Shown: one piece after another, positions 8,601 to 15,479 of the stretch
How the letters are laid out: every line of letters begins with the position of its first letter
How positions within the stretch are numbered: position 1 is the stretch's first letter
DNA from: Alteribacillus sp. YIM 98480
GTDB lineage: Bacteria; Bacillota; Bacilli; Bacillales; Marinococcaceae
Direction of reading: 5' to 3'
DNA length: 45,001 nucleotides
Assembly: GCF_009765375.1 (NCBI RefSeq)
Contig: NZ_VTOK01000023.1
Coordinates: forward strand, 1 to 45,001
Translations under genes and position numbers: made by a program
Notes under the pieces: generated by a model
The model's input: the letters and a program-made list of their open reading frames with translations, nothing else
Databases searched by the model: none
Told to the model about the DNA's origin: nothing

Positions 8601-8634
8601 ATCTAAACCTCCACCCATTTGCGGGTATCTTTCT

Positions 8635-8661
8635 TACGTATTTTCCACTTCATTCGTTTCA
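8635..8661 (-). promoter_or_regulatory. Autoregulatory SigW promoter
   Basis: On the minus strand TGAAAC (8661-8656) is followed after 17 bp by CGTA (8638-8635), which is the SigW consensus. It lies 35 bp upstream of the sigW start codon. Confidence 0.85.
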
Positions 8662-8705
8662 AGTTTTAAAAAAATTTCTTTATTATTTTGCTGTTATTTC
8701 TTCAT

Positions 8706-8740
8706 GCAAAAATGAACAACCCATTGACCGAGTCGTTCAT
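8706..8740 (-). terminator. Hairpin with minus-strand T-tract upstream of sigW
   Basis: ATGAACAAC (8712-8720) pairs with GTCGTTCAT (8732-8740); the one imperfect pair is G-U on the minus strand, followed there by TTTTTG. No minus-strand gene is visible to its right, so it may insulate sigW from read-through or end an antisense transcript. The rest of 8741-8926 shows only a small AATCAA/TTGATT palindrome and AT-rich sequence. Confidence 0.4.
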
Positions 8741-8926
8741 ATTTTATTAATAAATTCAATCAAACGATTGATTTACATTTTTTTCTATGATATTAATTGT
8801 AACATGAACATTCATTCATTAGGATGAGGAAATTACAATTCTGTGAAACTGACATTAATTTTGTTTTCAAATCTTTGAAATTGGATAAAAATAAAATTAA
8901 ATATCATCCACTCGGGGGTGAAAAAA

Positions 8927-9091
8927 GTGTCTGAGCAGTCTTTGCTGCATGAAATTGAAACGAAACGAGAAAAGTTGAATAGCATCGCATGGAATAAACC
9001 TCTGTTTTCTGATGAAGTCGTTCGTTTAAGCAGAGAACTTGATCAACTATTAAATAAATATGACAGTACATTATCTGCAACTAAAGCTTAA
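8927..9091 (+). CDS. Spo0E-family aspartyl-phosphate phosphatase (54 aa)
   Basis: Spo0E-type proteins dephosphorylate Spo0A-P and delay sporulation. The GTG start at 8927 is preceded by TCGGGGGTG. The 54-residue product begins VSEQSLLHEIETKREKLN and contains LSRELDQLLNKY, the family signature, in which the Ser and Asp of S-x-x-x-D are required for activity. Two predicted helices form the expected hairpin. It is transcribed away from sigW and is followed by a 12-bp hairpin. Which response regulator it acts on cannot be read from sequence. Confidence 0.85.
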   Translation: MSEQSLLHEIETKREKLNSIAWNKPLFSDEVVRLSRELDQLLNKYDSTLSATKA

Positions 9092-9104
9092 TAAGCTTAG
9101 ATGC

Positions 9105-9140
9105 AAAAAGGGTCTGACTTTTATTTAGAGTCAGACCCTT
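9105..9140. terminator. Perfect 12-bp hairpin after the Spo0E-like gene
   Basis: AAGGGTCTGACT (9108-9119) pairs perfectly with AGTCAGACCCTT (9129-9140). The T-tract (five Ts) is on the minus strand; on the plus strand CCTGC follows, so plus-strand termination would rely on the stem alone. It could serve both directions. Confidence 0.5.
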
Positions 9141-9201
9141 CCTGCTAATGTGAAAATAACATACAAAGAGCTCTATACACATATGAAGGTGAGAAAGAGA
9201 T

Positions 9202-10221
9202 ATGAAACGATTACCATTTGCTGGAAATCGAGTGATCAAAACAGGTGTAGCTATTTTAATCACCGCATGGATTTGTCAATTATTAAACTGGCCGCCAGTT
9301 TTTGCTGTGATTACCGCTATTGTTACTTTAGAACCTACTGTTTCCGATTCTATCAAAAAAGGAATCATACGTTTACCAGCTTCTGCTCTCGGTTCATTTT
9401 ATGCCGTGCTTTTTATTTATTTCTTTGATCATTCTCCACTAACTTATGCCCTTGCCGCCGTATTTACCATTGCTACTTGTGTTAAACTAAAACTGCACGC
9501 CGGCCTGCTAGTTGCTACTCTTACTGCTGTAGCTATGGTAGAAGTTCTTCACGACAATTACTTTATTTCTTTTTTAATAAGGCTTGGAACCACTACGATC
9601 GGCTTATTAGTGTCCACTGCCGTAAATATGTTTATTTTACCCCCAGATTATACACAGGATATTATTCAAAACATTAATAAAATGGCGCAAAATACAGGAA
9701 CTGCTATCGATAAGGTTTTTAGAAAAGCTCTAGAAAAAGATCAAAAGGACGTCAGCAGCCAAAAAGAATTAATGGATCAATTAGATAAAAAATTACATAA
9801 AACAGAATCATTGGTCCGCTATCAAAAAGAAGAATCCAAATTTCATCCTCTGGCGAGCAATGAAAGAGATTTGTTCCACCTTGCCCAGTATCAATTAATT
9901 CGACTGCGTTTAATTCGTTACCACATGGACAATTTACTTAATACACCGCTAGAAACCATTTCTTGGTCAGCTGAAGAAAGAACGGTGATTATGCAAGCGG
10001 TTCGTCATTTAGCAGAAAGTATGAAAAGCGATACTTATTACGATCAGCCGATTCATCACAAACAAGTACGTCACTTAATGGAATTGTTTTGGGAAGAAAA
10101 TGAGGAAATTACAAAAAATAACAATCAGCACCCCACCCATTTTCCGCCAGAACTAATTGTTCTATATGAATTGGTATCGATTTACGAACAAGTCGAAGCA
10201 TTTTATAGGAATATGCGTTAG
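9202..10221 (+). CDS. Aromatic acid exporter family protein (DUF939/FUSC type)
   Basis: The N-terminal half (to about residue 150) has four to six hydrophobic segments typical of the ArAE_1/DUF939 family: KTGVAILITAWICQLLNWPP, FAVITAIVTLEPT, SALGSFYAVLFIYFFD and TTTIGLLVSTAVNMFILPPDY. The C-terminal half is a cytoplasmic helical domain with a Lys-rich coiled stretch near residues 165-205. At 339 aa it matches B. subtilis homologues. Family members are proposed to export aromatic or other organic acids; the substrate is unknown. The ATG has GAAGGTGAG upstream. It is a single gene ended by a 13-bp hairpin. Confidence 0.8.
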   Translation: MKRLPFAGNRVIKTGVAILITAWICQLLNWPPVFAVITAIVTLEPTVSDSIKKGIIRLPASALGSFYAVLFIYFFDHSPLTYALAAVFTIATCVKLKLHAGLLVATLTAVAMVEVLHDNYFISFLIRLGTTTIGLLVSTAVNMFILPPDYTQDIIQNINKMAQNTGTAIDKVFRKALEKDQKDVSSQKELMDQLDKKLHKTESLVRYQKEESKFHPLASNERDLFHLAQYQLIRLRLIRYHMDNLLNTPLETISWSAEERTVIMQAVRHLAESMKSDTYYDQPIHHKQVRHLMELFWEENEEITKNNNQHPTHFPPELIVLYELVSIYEQVEAFYRNMR

Positions 10222-10223
10222 GC

Positions 10224-10256
10224 CCTTAAGACTTGGCATTCGACCAAGTCTTAAGG
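10224..10256 (+). terminator. Hairpin terminator after the exporter gene
   Basis: CCTTAAGACTTGG (10224-10236) and CCAAGTCTTAAGG (10244-10256) form a perfect 13-bp stem starting 3 nt after the stop codon. No T-run follows at once, so efficiency is uncertain. Confidence 0.55.
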
Positions 10257-10313
10257 CATAAACTGTCTTTTATCCTTAACATCTTGCCTGCATGATGCAA
10301 AACAATTTAACCA

Positions 10314-10339
10314 CAAAAAAACACAGTTTCCGCACTGTG
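10314..10339 (-). terminator. Terminator of the tRNA cluster
   Basis: CACAGT (10322-10327) and ACTGTG (10334-10339) form the stem, followed on the minus strand by a run of about eight Ts. It lies about 28 nt after the tRNA-Ala gene. Confidence 0.8.
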
Positions 10340-10366
10340 ATTTAAATATAAACTATAAACTATTAA

Positions 10367-10442
10367 TGGTGGAGCCTAGCGGGATCGAACCGCTGACCTC
10401 CTGCGTGCAAGGCAGGCGCTCTCCCAGCTGAGCTAAGGCCCC
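10367..10442 (-). tRNA. tRNA-Ala (anticodon TGC)
   Basis: Minus-strand cloverleaf with acceptor GGGGCCT/AGGCTCC, D-arm TAGCTCAGCTGGGAGAG, anticodon loop CTTGCAC and T-loop GGTTCGATCC. CCA is encoded. It is the last gene of the six-tRNA cluster. Confidence 0.97.
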
Positions 10443-10456
10443 AAATATGTATGGTA

Positions 10457-10530
10457 TGGAGCGGGTGATGGGAATCGAACCCACGACATCAGCTTGGAAG
10501 GCTGAGGTTTTACCACTAAACTACACCCGC
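10457..10530 (-). tRNA. tRNA-Gly (anticodon TCC)
   Basis: Acceptor GCGGGTG/CACCCGC, anticodon arm CAGCCTTCCAAGCTG reading TCC, T-loop GGTTCGATTCC, CCA encoded. Confidence 0.96.
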
Positions 10531-10534
10531 ATAA

Positions 10535-10609
10535 TGGAGCGGAAGACGGGATTCGAACCCGCGACCCCTACCTTGGCAAGGTAGTGTTCTACCACTGAAC
10601 TACTTCCGC
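10535..10609 (-). tRNA. tRNA-Gly (anticodon GCC)
   Basis: Acceptor GCGGAAG/CTTCCGC, anticodon arm CTACCTTGCCAAGGTAG reading GCC, T-loop GGTTCGAATCC, CCA encoded. Together with the TCC isoacceptor it covers all Gly codons. Confidence 0.96.
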
Positions 10610-10645
10610 GTCCGAAAAAGGTTATATTATGTAATTTACAGTTAA

Positions 10646-10721
10646 TGGTGAGCCATGGAGGATTCGAACCTCCGACCCTCTGATTAAAAGTCAGATGCTC
10701 TACCAACTGAGCTAATGGCTC
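10646..10721 (-). tRNA. tRNA-Lys (anticodon TTT)
   Basis: Acceptor GAGCCAT/ATGGCTC, D-arm TAGCTCAGTTGGTAGAG, anticodon loop CTTTTAA reading TTT, T-loop GGTTCGAATCC, CCA encoded. Confidence 0.97.
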
Positions 10722-10905
10722 TTATTTAATTCAGTACTTTACTTTGTTAGTACTTTTTCGCCGATATTTTGTGCTCGTCGCTCATGCATTGCTTCTGCTC
10801 CTCGCAAACCTACAGAAATGATATTCATTAACGTTTACGGTTCGCTAATAAGCAACTAAAGAGTATTGTACAATAATTTGTCCTGTAATACAAATTTTAA
10901 ACAAA

Positions 10906-10991
10906 TGGTGGAGGGGGACGGACTCGAACCGCCGAACCCAGAGGGAGCAGATTTACAGTCTGCCGCGTTTGGCCAACTTCGCTACCCCTCC
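10906..10991 (-). tRNA. tRNA-Tyr (anticodon GTA)
   Basis: Acceptor GGAGGGG/CCCCTCC, anticodon loop CTGTAAA reading GTA, a long variable arm as expected for a class II tRNA, and CCA encoded. A gap of 184 bp without a recognisable gene separates it from tRNA-Lys. Confidence 0.96.
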
Positions 10992-11067
10992 AATTAAGTA
11001 AGGCACCGTTCTATTTAAACAAACCATTAGAACTTTGTCAATGGTTTTCGGTATGTAAGAGAAATAA

Positions 11068-11142
11068 TGGTGACCCGTAGGGGATTCGAACCCCTGTTAC
11101 CGCCGTGAAAGGGCGGTGTCTTAACCACTTGACCAACGGGCC
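11068..11142 (-). tRNA. tRNA-Glu (anticodon TTC)
   Basis: Acceptor GGCCCGT/ACGGGTC, anticodon loop CTTTCAC reading TTC, T-loop GGTTCGAATCC, CCA encoded. It is the first gene of the cluster behind the promoter at 11184-11213. Confidence 0.97.
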
Positions 11143-11183
11143 ACATTTGCAAGAAAGAAGAGCCTCTCTTGCTGACATATGAT

Positions 11184-11213
11184 ATTATATCTTAATGCAG
11201 TAAATTGTTGCAA
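11184..11213 (-). promoter_or_regulatory. Sigma-A promoter of the tRNA cluster
   Basis: TTGCAA (11213-11208) and a perfect TATAAT (11189-11184) are spaced by 18 bp on the minus strand, about 40 bp upstream of tRNA-Glu. Confidence 0.8.
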
Positions 11214-11243
11214 GGTTTTTTTAGATTTTTTTTGAATTATTTT

Positions 11244-11332
11244 AGAAAACTCTGCTTGCCACCGAATTTTTATGGAAGCCGCACCTTATACTTTAATCCT
11301 TTAGCAAAGACAAACTTTCCTAAAGTAAAAAA
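11244..11332. repeat. Repeat family B, copy 1
   Basis: This element of about 90 bp begins AGAAAACTCTGCTTGCCACC and ends CTTTCCTAAAGTAAAA. It shares layout and many blocks with 28338-28430 and 43046-43138, and its first part with 17988-18052. The first 20 nt tend to form a hairpin around CCACC. A 115-codon minus-strand ORF here is built from this repeat and family A sequence and is not accepted as a gene. Confidence 0.65.
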
Positions 11333-11394
11333 ATTTATTTCTGCAGAGTAAGAAAAATCATTTGTCTTTAAACGAATGTCCTTCAACTTTAAGA

Positions 11395-11545
11395 TAATGT
11401 TATGAATGCCACAGGAGACATATGCTTTCAGGCACAGGTCAAAGGATCTTCTGTTACGTTCGTAAACTCCCACTCCGGTCGTAGAAGTCACCACATCGTG
11501 CGGAACTACGTTCTGTCGGTTGAATCTTGTCATTTGTCCTTCCTG
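11395..11545. repeat. Fragment of the family A inner module
   Basis: The 20-nt block GTAGAAGTCACCACATCGTG (11481-11500) recurs exactly at 18421-18440 inside repeat A copy 2. An AATGCCACAGGA block nearby is also shared. The stretch looks like a decayed copy of the module inserted in copy 2. No other feature is seen between the tRNA promoter and the ddl terminator. Confidence 0.55.
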
Positions 11546-11569
11546 TATACGAAAAAAACAGTGCAATGA

Positions 11570-11602
11570 AGAAACCGCCCCTGTCGTTTCGGGACGGTTT
11601 CT
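11570..11602 (-). terminator. Terminator after the Ddl-like gene
   Basis: AGAAACCGCCCC (11570-11581) and GGGACGGTTTCT (11591-11602) pair with one G-U on the minus strand. The following sequence is only moderately T-rich. It lies 15 nt past the stop codon of the ligase. Confidence 0.65.
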
Positions 11603-11616
11603 CTTAAGTCGATACA

Positions 11617-12819
11617 TTATGGTTTATTCGACTTAGATCCGCCTTTTACTCCTTCTGCGCTTTGCAGAGAGAAAAGGTTAGAGTCAATCGAGAATGTTAG
11701 CTTATCTCGTTCGCGCTTTCGTTTCAAAGCGAGTTGAATTAGCTGGTGAGTTAATTGTGTATAATTTTTGCCTGCTGGATCCCATAGATAAAAAGACAAG
11801 GACCCGGGAATAGTATTAATTTCATTAACGTAAACCTTATTTTTCGTTTGATCAATTAAAAAATCAATACGAGACACTCCACTGCAGCCAAGAATTTGAA
11901 ACGTGTCTTTTGCGAGTTCCTGCACTTCCGTCGCAGTCTTATCATCAAGAGGGGCAGGAATGACACGATCTGTACTCTCCATTCCTTTTGCTGCATCTCC
12001 GCCTTTTCCACCGCCTTGATATTTATCCTGATAACTTAATATTTCCTCTGATTTCAATACTTCTTCAAGCACAGAAGCTTCCACTTCTTCATAATCTCCA
12101 AGAACAGAGCAGTTAACTTCTTTCATATCTTGAACCATATATTCTACTAAAATTTTTGACGCAAAGGACATTGCTTCTTCTACTGCTTCTTCAAGTTCCT
12201 CACGAGTTTGTGCTTTATTAATCCCAACACTAGAGCCCAAATTTGCTGGCTTTACAACGACTGGAAAATCGAGACGTTCTTCGATCATATTTATAATATC
12301 TTCACTATCGTCTGTCCAATGACTGCTGTAAAACCAAACATAATCTAAAACAGGAAGGTTGGAATCTCTAAGTATTTGCTTCATCATCACTTTATCCATA
12401 CCAGCGGCAGATGACATTACGTCACAGCCAACATAAGGAAGATCGTATAACTCAAAAAGACCCTGCAGAACTCCGTCCTCACCAAATGTTCCATGAACAA
12501 TTGGAAAAGCGACATCGATTTCTGCAACAGAACGCTTACCGAACTTAGGAACCGGATCTTTTTGCAATATTACGCTTCCGTTATCCGATTTAGTTACCGA
12601 GACTTTTTGAGCGTTTTCTAAAAGCCGCTTTAAATCTTTATATGCTTCAATTTCAAGGAGCTTATCCCCGGTGTACCAGTTTCTATCCTTGCTGATGTAA
12701 ATAGGAACTGCCTCATATTGGCTGTCATCCATTGCTTTGATTGCTTGAAGAGCAGAGATAACGGACACCTCATGCTCGACAGAAACTCCGCCAAAAAATA
12801 CACCCACTCTGGTTTTCAT
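11617..12819 (-). CDS. D-alanine-D-alanine ligase-like ATP-grasp enzyme, divergent subfamily
   Basis: ATP-grasp ligase of the Ddl family (400 aa). Residues about 5-120 form the N-terminal domain, with VGVFFGGVSVEHEVSVIS including the EHE/S substrate motif. The ATP-grasp fold follows, with VVKPANLGSSVGI, SRIDFL and EINTIPGSLSFYLWDP. In ordinary Ddl the last motif reads NTxPG-x-T...SL-x-PK; here it is GSLSFYLW, so the second D-Ala pocket is different. A C-terminal extension of about 35 polar residues is unusual. The chosen ATG has GAGGGA upstream; a GTG 24 bp earlier overlaps the preceding stop (GTGA) but lacks a ribosome site. It is the last gene of a three-gene operon with a membrane MurF-like ligase. 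D-Ala-D-Ala formation is likely but not certain. Confidence 0.8.
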   Translation of the reverse strand: MKTRVGVFFGGVSVEHEVSVISALQAIKAMDDSQYEAVPIYISKDRNWYTGDKLLEIEAYKDLKRLLENAQKVSVTKSDNGSVILQKDPVPKFGKRSVAEIDVAFPIVHGTFGEDGVLQGLFELYDLPYVGCDVMSSAAGMDKVMMKQILRDSNLPVLDYVWFYSSHWTDDSEDIINMIEERLDFPVVVKPANLGSSVGINKAQTREELEEAVEEAMSFASKILVEYMVQDMKEVNCSVLGDYEEVEASVLEEVLKSEEILSYQDKYQGGGKGGDAAKGMESTDRVIPAPLDDKTATEVQELAKDTFQILGCSGVSRIDFLIDQTKNKVYVNEINTIPGSLSFYLWDPAGKNYTQLTHQLIQLALKRKRERDKLTFSIDSNLFSLQSAEGVKGGSKSNKP

Positions 12820-12839
12820 TACGGTTTTCCCTCTCTTCC

Positions 12840-14426
12840 TCACTCATTAAAAGTATCCGGTAAATCATTTTCCAACAGTACCACCGATTTTTGTACGGCC
12901 GCCTGGTTCATTTTATCCAATGCATCCTGAAGATTAGCCGCAACATAATATTGGTCTTCAGGGTATCCTTTTTCAACCAAACCATCCTGTAATGGACGAG
13001 TTTGTTTTTCCCCAACTAGAATGACAAAGTCACACACTTCTGCCGCATATTCAGCAAATGTTTTATTTAATTCATATTCTTTTTCCCCAAGCTCTATCAT
13101 TCCAGGTGTAACTAACATTTTGTATTCAGGCATTTGCCCTAGTACTTCAAGAGCCATGCGAGACCCTACTGGGTTGGAATTAAAACTGTCATCAATAATG
13201 GTTATGTTTCCAGAAGGCTTTTTCAGTTCAAGACGATGCTCTACTGGCTGAACACTCTTAATCGCCCGTGCTATCTTTTCTAGCGGTATCCCTTTTTCCG
13301 ACCCGATAGCAATGGCTGCTAAAATATTATAGATGTTATGACGTCCCAGCAGCTTCGTTTGAACCTGTACCGTGCTGCCGTCGTATTTGTATACCATGAA
13401 TTCTGAACCTTTTGAGGAATATCGTATATCTGCTGCACGGTAATGAAGATCAGCTGCTTCAATACCATAAAAAATCGTCCGGCATTTGTTACGCTGGTTA
13501 TAGGACATGATGTTTTGATCATCTTTATTTAGAAAAGCCGTCCCTTCATGCGGGAGAGTCTCTATTAATTCAAACTTTGTTTTTTTGATGTTTTCTAACG
13601 TCTTGAACGTTTCTAAATGCTGTTCACCAATCGCGGTTAGGATCCCATATTTTTGATGAACGAGTTCGCATATTTCTTGAATATCATGCTCTTGCTTTGC
13701 TCCCATTTCAGCAATAAAGATGTCATGGTATGGCTTAAGCATAGAACGAATGGTTCTAGTAACCCCCATTTTCGTATTATAGCTTTCTGGTGTCATTAAC
13801 ACGTTAAACTGCGAAGACAGCACAGTTTCTAAAATATGTTTTGTGCTTGTTTTGCCATAACTGCCTGTTATCCCAATAACTTCAAGATTAGGCATGGATT
13901 TAATAATTTTTTCTGCATCATGAAAATAGTATTGATTAATTTGATTTTCAATCGGCCAGTTCAATACATTAGCTGCCATCGTGTAAAAGTATGTCAGGAT
14001 GGTTGCTGCAATGGTTAAAAGAACGAACCAAAAAAGAGAACGATCTTCTCCTGCTCCTAGCAGCAATCCGACACCTGCTGTGATTACGTACAGGATAGCA
14101 GTCGTAATAAATAAACGTTTTACTCTTGGTGTAATGACAAGCTTCTTTTTTTCCTGCTCTTCTTTCAATGTGTACGCCATTGCCCCGAAGATAACTGCTC
14201 CCAAAAGCAGTGCCCAAACGGAGCTTCCGAACAAAAATGGGAGCAGCGCTAGTGCAAGAAGGTAGTTGCGCGCAGGAAATACCCGGCTTGAGTTTGAAGT
14301 CATCCAATGCCAAAACCGTTCGTTTCGATAAGAATTTAATTGAAGCATATGCGCACTTTTCTTGATAAGCCTGGCTGTATAATAGCTCCAGGCAGCTAAA
14401 AAGATTATCGTTAAAATAGCTGTCAT
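12840..14426 (-). CDS. Membrane-anchored MurF-like ligase
   Basis: A 528-aa Mur ligase in which the usual N-terminal UDP-sugar-binding domain of MurF is replaced by about 155 residues with four to five hydrophobic helices (AILTIIFLAAWSYY, NYLLALALLPFLFGSSVWAL, LFITTAILYVITAGVGLLL, LFWFVLLTIAATILTYFY). The catalytic part has the P-loop VIGITGSYGKTSTK, MGVTRTIRSM, IAEMGAKQEHDI and the C-terminal DDSFNSNPVGS, which corresponds to the DDxYNANP hallmark of MurF. The start overlaps the stop of the hydrolase gene as ATGA, so translation is coupled. Pairing with a Ddl-like gene suggests it joins a D-Ala-D-Ala-type dipeptide to an acceptor at the membrane. Whether the acceptor is a peptidoglycan precursor is unknown. 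Confidence 0.82.
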   Translation of the reverse strand: MTAILTIIFLAAWSYYTARLIKKSAHMLQLNSYRNERFWHWMTSNSSRVFPARNYLLALALLPFLFGSSVWALLLGAVIFGAMAYTLKEEQEKKKLVITPRVKRLFITTAILYVITAGVGLLLGAGEDRSLFWFVLLTIAATILTYFYTMAANVLNWPIENQINQYYFHDAEKIIKSMPNLEVIGITGSYGKTSTKHILETVLSSQFNVLMTPESYNTKMGVTRTIRSMLKPYHDIFIAEMGAKQEHDIQEICELVHQKYGILTAIGEQHLETFKTLENIKKTKFELIETLPHEGTAFLNKDDQNIMSYNQRNKCRTIFYGIEAADLHYRAADIRYSSKGSEFMVYKYDGSTVQVQTKLLGRHNIYNILAAIAIGSEKGIPLEKIARAIKSVQPVEHRLELKKPSGNITIIDDSFNSNPVGSRMALEVLGQMPEYKMLVTPGMIELGEKEYELNKTFAEYAAEVCDFVILVGEKQTRPLQDGLVEKGYPEDQYYVAANLQDALDKMNQAAVQKSVVLLENDLPDTFNE

Positions 14427-15199
14427 GAACTTTGCCCCTCCTTATCCTTTTGAAGGAAAGAATCGAGCACGATCAGAAATTGATTCAGTTTATCCAAATA
14501 GGCATAATGACCCGCCTTTTCTAAGATCACAAGACCAGCATCGGGAATCATTTCTTCCATCAATTGACCATCTGCTACAGGAGTTGCTTCATCATTTTCC
14601 CCCCACACAAGCAGCGTCGGCACATTAATATGAGGAAGATGGTGGCGTAAATCTTCATTTACTACCTTTACCATTGTCTGCTGCATCGTACCCGAGACAT
14701 TTTTATAATCTGCTGAACCTAATTTCCCTTTAACTTTTGTTAAAATGACTTCTTCGTACCTATTAATAACTGGAAGCTTCAACAGTTTTTTAAAAGCTTT
14801 ATAGGTATATACTTTGACGTAATACTTCAACTTTCGTCTTGGTTTAATACCGGCACTGTCCACTAACACCACTTTGCGAACAGTGTGCGAAGAAGCATAT
14901 TTTATAGAGACTCTGCCTCCAAACGAATGTCCAACAAGAATTGGCTGATCAATTTCTAATTTGCTCAGGAACTTTCCAAGCATTTCTGTATAATCTCCTA
15001 CCGTCCACGGTTCGGGTGGTTCTTCACTTTCCCCAAAACCCGGAAAGTCAATCGACCATACTTTAAAATGTTTTTCTAGCGATTGATGAACAGGGGCAAA
15101 AGCTTGAATATTAGCGCCCCATCCATGCAGAAGCACCACGTTCGCTCCTTCTCCGGAGACATGGTAATTTACTTTCACCCCGTCTATATCGATGTTCAC
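14423..15199 (-). CDS. Alpha/beta hydrolase
   Basis: A 258-aa cytoplasmic-type alpha/beta hydrolase with oxyanion segment LLHGWGANI, nucleophile elbow VGHSFGGRVS (Ser), acid in VWGENDEATPV (Asp) and C-terminal His in KAGHYAYLD, so the catalytic triad is complete. It starts with GTG behind TAGGAG; an ATG 5 nt upstream is followed at once by a stop. It is first in the operon, and its stop overlaps the MurF-like start. The substrate is unknown; an esterase or amidase acting on the product or donor of the two ligases is inferred from context. Confidence 0.85.
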   Translation of the reverse strand: MNIDIDGVKVNYHVSGEGANVVLLHGWGANIQAFAPVHQSLEKHFKVWSIDFPGFGESEEPPEPWTVGDYTEMLGKFLSKLEIDQPILVGHSFGGRVSIKYASSHTVRKVVLVDSAGIKPRRKLKYYVKVYTYKAFKKLLKLPVINRYEEVILTKVKGKLGSADYKNVSGTMQQTMVKVVNEDLRHHLPHINVPTLLVWGENDEATPVADGQLMEEMIPDAGLVILEKAGHYAYLDKLNQFLIVLDSFLQKDKEGQSS

Positions 15200-15389
15200 A
15201 ACATTAACGCTCCTATTCTTTTAAAGCTTCTATGTATTATTAAATGAAAAATCGATTGTTTTGTACACAATAACACCACTATATCTTATCATATCAGAAA
15301 GTAAACGAGAATTGTCTCTTTTGTCCTGTTTCATGAATCGATAAACGTTCATTAAATGCTCACCCTTTTTTATTTTCACTTTTGTTGGT

Positions 15390-15407
15390 TTGTGATATAT
15401 TTCACAT
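15390..15407. promoter_or_regulatory. Rex-type operator of the cytochrome bd operon
   Basis: TTGTGATATATTTCACAT differs from the Rex palindrome TTGTGAAnnnnTTCACAA at two positions only. Rex senses NADH/NAD and in Bacillus represses cyd and fermentation genes. A TAATAA -10-like element directly follows, and a 14-bp palindrome AGTATATATATACT lies at 15442-15455, 25 bp before the start codon. Confidence 0.75.
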
Positions 15408-15479
15408 AATAATCCTATTTTACTGTAAGCAAAACACGGGTAGTATATATATACTGCATTCGTGAAGGGAGAATGCCTA

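Noticed and set aside
10521-10706. 61-codon minus-strand ORF
   Set aside because: It lies on tRNA-Gly and tRNA-Lys genes.
11270-11617. 115-codon minus-strand ORF after the Ddl-like gene
   Set aside because: It is made of repeat B, a fragment of the repeat A module and the ligase terminator; no ribosome site or family resemblance.
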